Below, one piece after another: positions 6,724 to 11,398 of a stretch of DNA of 11,398 nt. The notes beneath the pieces were generated by a model. It worked only from the letters and a program-made list of their open reading frames with translations, made no database searches and was not told where the DNA came from. The translations under genes and the position numbers were made by a program. The DNA comes from DATEMU01 sp964414585 (GTDB lineage Bacteria > Planctomycetota > Phycisphaerae > UBA1845 > UTPLA1): contig CAYPXR010000011.1 of assembly GCA_964414585.1 (NCBI GenBank), positions 1 to 11,398 on the forward strand, given 5' to 3'. Every line of letters starts with the position of its first letter. Positions within the stretch are counted from its first letter, which is position 1.

Positions 6724-8492
6724 CAAAACTGCGCGATGCTCCGGAGCCGATGTGCCCAGGTGTGCTGAGCGTTGAGGGTCTCGCCAAGGCGGGCGTCGGG
6801 TCGATCCCCGCGTTTTATCCGTTGCAGGAGTTCCGAACGAGACGCGAAGGCGAGGCCCGCGAGGTCAACGTCCTCCATGACCGATGGCTTGTCACCGATG
6901 CCTCGATAGAAACAGGCCAGCCCCGCCGCCAGACCGTCGAGGAGGGGCTCGAACGGGCGTCCGGAGAAATCCAATAGGATCATGGCTTGATAGCGAGACA
7001 AGAGTGGCGGCGTCTTACGGGGAGATGGCCATTCGCCGCGAGAATAAAGCGCAAAGTCGGAATTATTTTCCCAACCGCTGCCATACAAATCGAAATCGAC
7101 GGAGTTCACTCGGAGGGTCTTGAGATACTCCAACCGGACGATTGCAGGCCCAAGCCGTTGCCGGATCCGCTCCACCAGGCCTGCACGGACCTCATCACTG
7201 ACCAGTTGGATACGGATTTTTTTTTCCGCGGCGGAAAGGACGGTCGCCGCCTGATCGTCGTCGTATCGATCGCACTGGCTTGCGAGTATGGTCTTCGCGG
7301 CGTCCCAAAGCCGGCAGTGCGAAGCCAGGTGCAGCCCGGCCGCCTCGGCGGATGGATCAACATAGTCCGCCAGAACGACGAGGCCGCGTGATTCCGAACC
7401 GGTTGATCCCGAAACCGCCGCCATTCCGGACTGTGCCGCGGGCGGGATGAGCAATATGTTGGATTCCGGAACTCCGTATTGAACAGCTTGAATCATTTGC
7501 GATTCGTTCACGACGCCCAGTCGAGTGTGGGATCCAAGCTGCGCGAGCCACTGCTCTGAGAGCGGCTCGGGATGGGTGCAAAAGACCATCGCCGGTACAT
7601 CCGAGAGCGGGTAGGGCAGCATCGGCGGCGTTATGTCCAGCAACAGGCAGATGGACGGGTCGAGTTCGCTCAAGGCCTGAAGAATCCCGAACGGGTGGAC
7701 CATCGCGGGACTTTGCAAAACGAACCGCTTGCACGTCCAGCCCAGGTCTTCGGCGGCAATTTCAATGATTTCCGCAGCCCTGCGAATACGGGCGTCGGCG
7801 ATCGTTGAAAGGACCGCCAGGACCGGCGATCGGGTCGTCGGCGCGGCAGGGGCCTTCCTGGCCGTCGATTCGTGGAAACGGGTCGCCCGATGTGCGGTCA
7901 GCCGGGAGTTGATCGCTGCGATTCTCTGCGAAGCATCGGCAATTTGCGGAGCCTCAAACCAGGGCCACGACAGAATACGCGTTGGCTCGACGAAGCCGTC
8001 ATGCTGGGTGAGAAATCGTTCCAATTCCTCCCACGCGTCCGACCCGACGAAGAGAAGCAATCGCCTGTCTCGAAGGTCCGCCGAGAAATCGTAAAGCCGC
8101 AGGGCGCATTCAGCAGCCCAAGGCTCTTCCTCGACGACCATGACTGACTGATGCGGGGCCAGGCGCTTTAGCAGCAATTTGATTTCCGCGCCCTGACCCA
8201 TTCCAACGAAAAGGGCATTTCCGTCGGCGGCGTTAAAGGCTTCCATCAACGCCGCGGCGCGAACCGTCGGCATGGTCGTTCGCCCAAGCCAGCACAGTCG
8301 CTCCTTTCCATCCGACCAGACATAGGTGCCGGCCGCGTCTCGCCCATGAACAAAACAGAGCGTTGAGGGCCCCCGGGACTTTCGAATGAGGGCGGCCCCG
8401 GCCTGCGGAAATGCTTCGAGAGCGGACAGATTTTTGAGGTAGATCGCGTTGTCAGGCGGGCCGTGCGCAGTGGCGGTTGTCGTCGCGCTCAA
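6711..8492 (-). CDS. CgeB-like glycosyltransferase with an N-terminal Rossmann-like domain
   Basis: 593 residues. The start is TTG at 8492: AAGGA (8501-8505) lies 8 bases ahead and an in-frame TAG five codons further up excludes longer versions. The C-terminal part (about 460-590) matches the CgeB / Glyco_trans_1_2 type of GT-B enzyme: DFDLYGSGW (467-474), then RPFEPLLDGLAAGLACFY (512-529) and the closing HTWAHRLRSI (577-586). A mid region (220-350) with LGVVNESQMIQAVQYGVPESNILLIPPA looks like the other GT-B lobe. The first 200 residues are a separate Rossmann-like unit with ALFVGMGQGAEIKLL (93-107) and VVEEEP (119-124). This resembles a nucleotide- or SAM-binding fold of the methyltransferase or MptE/DUF115 kind, but lacks a clear catalytic motif. 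It is the last gene of the minus-strand operon, 15 bases after the microprotein gene. CgeB-type proteins glycosylate surface structures such as spore coat or flagellin-like proteins; the substrate here is unknown. Confidence 0.75.
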   Translation of the reverse strand: MSATTTATAHGPPDNAIYLKNLSALEAFPQAGAALIRKSRGPSTLCFVHGRDAAGTYVWSDGKERLCWLGRTTMPTVRAAALMEAFNAADGNALFVGMGQGAEIKLLLKRLAPHQSVMVVEEEPWAAECALRLYDFSADLRDRRLLLFVGSDAWEELERFLTQHDGFVEPTRILSWPWFEAPQIADASQRIAAINSRLTAHRATRFHESTARKAPAAPTTRSPVLAVLSTIADARIRRAAEIIEIAAEDLGWTCKRFVLQSPAMVHPFGILQALSELDPSICLLLDITPPMLPYPLSDVPAMVFCTHPEPLSEQWLAQLGSHTRLGVVNESQMIQAVQYGVPESNILLIPPAAQSGMAAVSGSTGSESRGLVVLADYVDPSAEAAGLHLASHCRLWDAAKTILASQCDRYDDDQAATVLSAAEKKIRIQLVSDEVRAGLVERIRQRLGPAIVRLEYLKTLRVNSVDFDLYGSGWENNSDFALYSRGEWPSPRKTPPLLSRYQAMILLDFSGRPFEPLLDGLAAGLACFYRGIGDKPSVMEDVDLAGLAFASRSELLQRIKRGDRPDARLGETLNAQHTWAHRLRSIAQFCQAD

Positions 8493-8507
8493 AATAAGCG
8501 TCCTTGC

Positions 8508-8666
8508 CTATTGAAGAGAGCCAAACCAGCGATTCGCGGCAACATAAGTCAGAAATGCGATCCACGAGGCATAGATCACGGCGACGAAAATGACCTTTCC
8601 TCGGGTGACGCGAGGGGCCAGTTCCTTCTCCCAGGCTCGATCGTCATCCTTTACGGCCGTACTCAT
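8508..8666 (-). CDS. 52-residue single-pass membrane microprotein
   Basis: A short gene between the Minf_1886 gene and the CgeB-like gene. ATG at 8666 follows GGAG (8676-8679) with a 9-base spacer, and the Shine-Dalgarno lies inside the end of the upstream gene, only 6 bases separating that stop from this start. The TAG (8508-8510) is 15 bases before the next TTG start. The product has an acidic/basic N-terminus (MSTAVKDDDRAWEKELAPR), one transmembrane helix at about 25-43 (VIFVAVIYASWIAFLTYV), and a short tail ending NRWFGSLQ. Tight spacing, a ribosome site and an uninterrupted amphipathic-then-hydrophobic pattern support a real gene. Positive charge just before the helix (RVTRGK) predicts N-in topology. 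I know no function; it may anchor or regulate a membrane partner of the operon. Confidence 0.75.
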   Translation of the reverse strand: MSTAVKDDDRAWEKELAPRVTRGKVIFVAVIYASWIAFLTYVAANRWFGSLQ

Positions 8667-8672
8667 GGCGTA

Positions 8673-9239
8673 TCACTCCGAGGGCGTCGGGGCGGTGGAT
8701 TTCTTTGATAGGTCGATTCGATAAGACTTATCAAAGGCCGTCTCAAAATCGTAAACGTTTTCAAAATCCCGAATGTCGTCGTGCGGCTGTTTCTGGAGAA
8801 CGCCGTGATCGACCAAGGCGAAGACCATCCTCCCGAAATCCTGAGTCGTTCGGATGCCCCAGTGGCGAAGCACGATGGGGGCCAGCAACCCCCATTGTTC
8901 GGTCGCCAGATCGCGGAGCCCCCAACAAAGATCCTGCCCGTCTACGTGAAGATTCAACCGCTGCGCCGCTGCCTCGAGGCCGCCGGATTCTTCAACGAAA
9001 TCGGCGATCGTGGACGGAACGTCGTCTCGGGCGAAGAGTTTCGGCAAGTCGGACAATTGAGCCCCTTCCGACTCCAGCCACTCAATGACCCCGCGGGCGG
9101 CCTTGGCGATCTGGCCATGCGTCTTTTGAACCGTGTAATCCAGGCCTTGTCGAAGGAACTCAAAGGCCTCGGGCCGGTACTTTCCCAGCCGGTCGGCGAT
9201 CGCCTCGATGGGGCTCTGGGTCGTTTGTGACACGCTCAT
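8673..9239 (-). CDS. Minf_1886 family protein (Plancto_Ver_chp)
   Basis: 188 residues from ATG 9239. The family is known from Planctomycetes and Verrucomicrobia and has no assigned function. The family core is visible in two blocks: YRPEAFEFLRQGLDYTVQ (21-38) and the strongly conserved LHVDGQDLCWGLRDLA (97-112), then LRHWGIRTTQDFGRMVFALV (124-143) and DFENVYDFETAF (158-169). About 50 mostly helical residues (roughly 45-95, including WLESEGAQLSDLPKLF) are inserted between the blocks, so this copy is longer than the usual ~130-150 residues. No membrane segment or catalytic motif is seen, so it is probably cytoplasmic. It follows the ricT gene by 58 bases and overlaps the ribosome site of the microprotein gene, which places it in the middle of the operon. 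Confidence 0.85.
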   Translation of the reverse strand: MSVSQTTQSPIEAIADRLGKYRPEAFEFLRQGLDYTVQKTHGQIAKAARGVIEWLESEGAQLSDLPKLFARDDVPSTIADFVEESGGLEAAAQRLNLHVDGQDLCWGLRDLATEQWGLLAPIVLRHWGIRTTQDFGRMVFALVDHGVLQKQPHDDIRDFENVYDFETAFDKSYRIDLSKKSTAPTPSE

Positions 9240-9297
9240 CTTGCACCACCCCCGTGAATCCTCTCGGCTTCACTTCACTGCCGAAATGATAGCAGAA

Positions 9298-10677
9298 TTA
9301 GTTTCCTTGTCCTTCACCGTCTGCGCCACCGCCCCCTGGGGGAGGCCCGCGATCGCCGGAAGGGCCTTGTGGCCCTTGCTCCGAGGGGCCTTGGCCACCT
9401 TTGAAACCCTCCGGTGGTCGATGTCGACGGCCTCGTCGCCGACGTCGCCGACCGCCGCGACGCTGATCTGGTTGCGGGGGCCGATCACCCGGAACGGCCT
9501 GGTCGGACGACAAACTCTCACCCACTGCCGGCGGGTTCATATCGGCAAAATCGTTCGATCGGGAATCTGATGGCGGTGCGACAGTCTGGCGGTCCTGAGG
9601 GCGTCGCTGTTCCATGGATCCGCCTTGAGGACGGCGGCCCCGATCTCCATCGCGACGAGGACTTTGGCGGTCTCCCATGGGTCGCTGTTCGCCAGGCACC
9701 GGCATGGCCACATTCTGCTCCAGCACTTCTTCGAAGCCGACCGTCTCGACCAGCCCGTCCGAATCGTATTCGATGGTCAGTAATTGAGTGAGAATCTGCC
9801 GGTCGCGGACCGTGCCCGCGCCCCGGTCGGTCCGGACTCGCAGCCCCAGCCGGGGCAGTTTCTTGTTCAGATCTTCATAGCCTTCGTGCTCATAGCGGAG
9901 GCAGCATCTCAGCCGCCCGCAGCGCCCGGAGACTTTCGCCGGATCGAGGGTGGCCTTCTGAAGTTTGGCCATCCGCATCGAGACGGGCCGCAGCGTCTTG
10001 AGAAAATTCTTGCAGCAGCACTCCCGCCCGCAAATCTCGTAATCCGCCACCAATCTCGCCTCATCGCGCGCGCCGACCTGATGCATTTCAATCCGCGTGT
10101 GAAAGTCGTGGGCCAGATCGCGCACGAGATCGCGGAAGTCGACGCGGTCCTCGGACATGAAATGAAAGACGATGCGCTCTCCGCCGAACAGGTGCTCGCA
10201 GGCCACGAATTTCATCTTCAGACCGTGTTGGCGGGCCAATTCCCGGGCGCGGGCGAGTTTTTCGCCGCGGCCGTCGTTGAGGTGTTTTTCTTCTAGGAGG
10301 TCCTGCGCTGTCGCCGATCGGAGGATTCGGCCGGATTTGAGCCGGTAGAAATCCGGCCCGCTGTTCTTGGCGTAATCCAGGATCTGCTGGCGCTTGATGG
10401 ATTTGTCGCAGCCGGTGCAGGTGAGGCTGACCTGTTGTCCGATCTCGATGCCTCGCATCGTTTGAATGACGACCTTGGCGCCGCAGCCGAAGAGCATCCC
10501 CGGGGCGTATTTGAATTCCCCGATGAAGCCCATGTAGCCGTAACGCACGGCGCAGGTGGGATAGATCTTTTCCAGCCCGTTGCCGCACTTATGATCGGGG
10601 TTACAGCCGCTCGGTGAGAAACTCGCGCTGCCGTACGGATCGGTCTTATTATTCAGGACGGTCAGATTCGCAACCAT
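9298..10677 (-). CDS. ricT: RicT/YaaT-like PSP1-domain regulator with an Arg/Pro/Gly-rich tail
   Basis: 459 residues from ATG 10677, which has GAGAGGA 6 bases upstream. The frame also allows GTG at 10755 (485 residues), but that adds only an Arg/Gly-rich leader. The PSP1 C-terminal domain is unmistakable: ECCCKNFL (C220-C222), then SMRMAKLQKATLDPAKVSG and CGRLRCCLRYE (C253, C258, C259). In Bacillus subtilis, RicT (YaaT) forms a complex with RicA and RicF that carries Fe-S clusters and steers RNase Y-dependent mRNA maturation; these cysteines are the conserved ones. Extra cysteines sit near the N-terminus (C25, C31, C42). The last ~135 residues are low complexity, with a very basic block (GGRRRRRRGRRHRPPEG) like an RNA-binding tail and absent from the ~275-residue Bacillus protein. 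It is the first gene of the minus-strand operon. A DNA replication/phosphorelay role, as proposed for YaaT homologues, is possible too. Confidence 0.88.
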   Translation of the reverse strand: MVANLTVLNNKTDPYGSASFSPSGCNPDHKCGNGLEKIYPTCAVRYGYMGFIGEFKYAPGMLFGCGAKVVIQTMRGIEIGQQVSLTCTGCDKSIKRQQILDYAKNSGPDFYRLKSGRILRSATAQDLLEEKHLNDGRGEKLARARELARQHGLKMKFVACEHLFGGERIVFHFMSEDRVDFRDLVRDLAHDFHTRIEMHQVGARDEARLVADYEICGRECCCKNFLKTLRPVSMRMAKLQKATLDPAKVSGRCGRLRCCLRYEHEGYEDLNKKLPRLGLRVRTDRGAGTVRDRQILTQLLTIEYDSDGLVETVGFEEVLEQNVAMPVPGEQRPMGDRQSPRRDGDRGRRPQGGSMEQRRPQDRQTVAPPSDSRSNDFADMNPPAVGESLSSDQAVPGDRPPQPDQRRGGRRRRRRGRRHRPPEGFKGGQGPSEQGPQGPSGDRGPPPGGGGADGEGQGN

Positions 10678-10787
10678 CCGCGGTCCTCTCTCGAAGGGGC
10701 GGGCAATGATTCCCGCCTCGGTACGGCTTGACCGACCGTCGCGGCCGTCTTTCACAGGCTTTCCAGTCTGAAGCCCGACAACCGCAC

Positions 10788-10793
10788 ATTATA
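10788..10793 (-). promoter_or_regulatory. -10 element TATAAT of the ricT operon
   Basis: A perfect minus-strand TATAAT, preceded by C as in the transporter promoter. Transcription would begin near 10781, leaving about 104 bases before the preferred ATG at 10677, or 26 before the alternative GTG at 10755. No good -35 hexamer is seen at 16-18 bases; TTGCCC (10816-10821) is 22 bases away. Confidence 0.4.
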
Positions 10794-10848
10794 GCGACCT
10801 TCGACGGCTACGCGAGGGCAAGTGCCATTCGGGCTCGATCTTCTGAGT

Positions 10849-10865
10849 TTGGCACGGAACATGCA
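10849..10865 (+). promoter_or_regulatory. Sigma-54 (RpoN) promoter of the 61-residue protein gene
   Basis: TTGGCACGGAACATGCA matches the sigma-54 consensus (TTGGCACG, four free bases, TTGCW) at all key positions except the first T of the -12 box. The invariant GG (10851-10852) and GC (10863-10864) are separated by exactly 10 bases. Transcription would start near 10876 and give a leader of about 33 bases containing the strong ribosome site. Such promoters need an enhancer-binding AAA+ activator; no activator gene or obvious binding site is in the window. Confidence 0.7.
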
Positions 10866-10908
10866 TAGAATCCCGTAGGTCACATTGGCCCTGTCTGGAG
10901 GTGCTGCC

Positions 10909-11094
10909 ATGACGCTCGAAATTAGTCACGAAGAGGTGGAGACGCTTCAGGAATTGATTGCCGATCGGCTCAAGGACCTTGGCGTCGAGATTCATCGCAC
11001 GGATCGCCCCGCATATCGTCAAAAGCTGGAGGCGATGAACGCGACCCTTATCGCGTTGCAGGCGAAATTGGAAGAGGCTCACGTTGCTGCTTGA
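10909..11094 (+). CDS. Small helical conserved-type protein, 61 residues, function unknown
   Basis: ATG at 10909 with GGAGG (10897-10901) and a 7-base spacer, the best ribosome site in the window. An upstream in-frame extension to 10885 would bypass it. The product is MTLEISHEEVETLQ and so on: strongly charged, no membrane segment, two long predicted helices (about 7-26 and 36-58) with leucines at heptad-like spacing (LQELIADRLKDLGVEI; LEAMNATLIALQAKLEE), separated by HRTDRPAY. It looks like a small coiled-coil or helical-hairpin protein, possibly oligomeric. The HRTDxPxYR segment recurs, as far as I remember, in short hypothetical proteins of many bacteria, but I cannot name the family. It appears to be transcribed alone from the sigma-54-type promoter. 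Confidence 0.8.
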   Translation: MTLEISHEEVETLQELIADRLKDLGVEIHRTDRPAYRQKLEAMNATLIALQAKLEEAHVAA

Positions 11095-11104
11095 ACCGGC
11101 TGGA

Positions 11105-11123
11105 AAGGTCCTGCAAAGACCTT
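11105..11123 (+). terminator. Small hairpin after the 61-residue protein gene
   Basis: AAGGTC (11105-11110) and GACCTT (11118-11123) form a 6-bp stem 11 bases past the stop codon. It is nested in an outer pair CCGGCT (11096-11101) / AGCCGG (11145-11150). The following bases, GCCCTTTG, are a poor T-tract, so a terminator is only suggested by position. Confidence 0.3.
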
Positions 11124-11223
11124 GCCCTTTGTCGCATCTCACCAAGCCGGATTGGGCTGCATCAAAACAGGGCCGGTGAATCCTCTTCATGGTCGGCCGG
11201 CGACGCCGACGCGCCGTGCAGCG

Positions 11224-11251
11224 TTGTTTCATACGGCCTTTCTGTTACCAT
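11224..11251 (+). promoter_or_regulatory. Possible promoter of the isocitrate dehydrogenase gene
   Basis: TTGTTT (11224-11229) and TACCAT (11246-11251) are separated by 16 bases in the locally AT-richer part of the gap before icd. Neither hexamer is a close match to consensus, so this is tentative. It would leave a leader of about 48 bases. Confidence 0.25.
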
Positions 11252-11306
11252 ACATCACTCGTTGATCGCTATTCACGTTCGGTTCACACCCCGGAGGTTT
11301 GCCCCC

Positions 11307-11398
11307 ATGCCAGGTGAGAAGATTACCCGTAGCTCTGACGGACGATTGTCCGTTCCCCATCGCCCGATCATTCCTTTTATCGAGGGCGACGGCACCGG
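11307..11398 (+). CDS. icd: N-terminus of NADP-type isocitrate dehydrogenase (cut by window end)
   Basis: Only the first 30 codons are present. ATG 11307 has GGAGG (11293-11297) 9 bases upstream. The peptide begins MPGEKITRSSDGRLSVPHRP and continues IIPFIEGDGTG, which matches the start of E. coli-type Icd (a basic KIT motif, a short turn, LNVP, then PIIPYIEGDGIG). The enzyme oxidises isocitrate to 2-oxoglutarate in the TCA cycle. The subfamily and cofactor cannot be proved from this fragment, although the IIPxIEGDG form is characteristic of the monocistronic homodimeric NADP enzyme. Confidence 0.88.
   Translation, partial: MPGEKITRSSDGRLSVPHRPIIPFIEGDGT

Noticed and set aside
9784..10296. 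170-codon plus-strand frame opposite ricT
   Set aside because: It mirrors the PSP1 domain region, and the PSP1 cysteine pattern is on the minus strand.
10678..10755. GTG start for ricT at 10755
   Set aside because: Possible, but ATG 10677 has the better ribosome site (GAGAGGA, 6-base spacer) and the extra 26 residues are Arg/Gly-rich.
10849..10871. Sigma-70 promoter TTGGCA / TAGAAT before the 61-residue protein gene
   Set aside because: The hexamers are only 11 bases apart; the same bases fit sigma-54 spacing exactly.

Overview
The window is GC-rich, densely coded bacterial DNA. Its marks point to the Planctomycetes/Verrucomicrobia group, probably a Phycisphaerae-like planctomycete. These marks are a Minf_1886 (Plancto_Ver_chp) family gene, a fragment with Cys-rich 'NGIPDxCD' repeats, a PEP-CTERM exported protein, a near-consensus sigma-54 promoter, and frequent GTG/TTG starts. 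The taxonomic call is inference from gene families; no rRNA or marker gene is present.

Layout, left to right. (1) 1-597, +: the end of a membrane protein that starts outside the window. (2) 614-2026, -: a complete dihydrolipoyl dehydrogenase. (3) 2027-3100: a poorly coding stretch with a 5'-truncated Ca2+-type-repeat protein fragment on the minus strand, GC-rich inverted repeats, three copies of a 9-bp word and a perfect 23-bp tandem duplication. It looks like a decayed or rearranged locus. (4) 3101-3841, +: a PEP-CTERM exported protein with its own promoter, visibly more AT-rich than its neighbours. (5) 3831-4817, -: a YiiP-like cation diffusion facilitator. (6) 4943-6723, +: two translationally coupled family-2 glycosyltransferases. 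(7) 10677-6711, -: a probable four-gene operon of RicT/PSP1 protein, Minf_1886 protein, a 52-residue single-pass membrane protein, and a large CgeB-like glycosyltransferase with an extra N-terminal Rossmann-like half. (8) 10849-11094, +: a 61-residue helical protein behind a sigma-54-type promoter. (9) 11307-end, +: the first 30 codons of isocitrate dehydrogenase.

Functionally there are three themes. Central carbon metabolism is represented by lpd and icd at opposite ends. Surface glycan assembly is represented by two GT2 enzymes and a CgeB-like GT that meet tail to tail at 6711-6723. The conserved but poorly understood operon headed by RicT puts a putative RNA-processing regulator upstream of the lineage-specific Minf_1886 gene, a membrane microprotein and a glycosyltransferase. 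All three convergent gene pairs have essentially no spacer, so none has room for a dedicated terminator. I found no rRNA, tRNA, CRISPR array, complete insertion sequence or defence system. Nothing here amounts to a proven new system. The most worthwhile leads are the RicT/Minf_1886/microprotein/CgeB operon, the sigma-54-driven small protein, and the altered metal site of the cation transporter.
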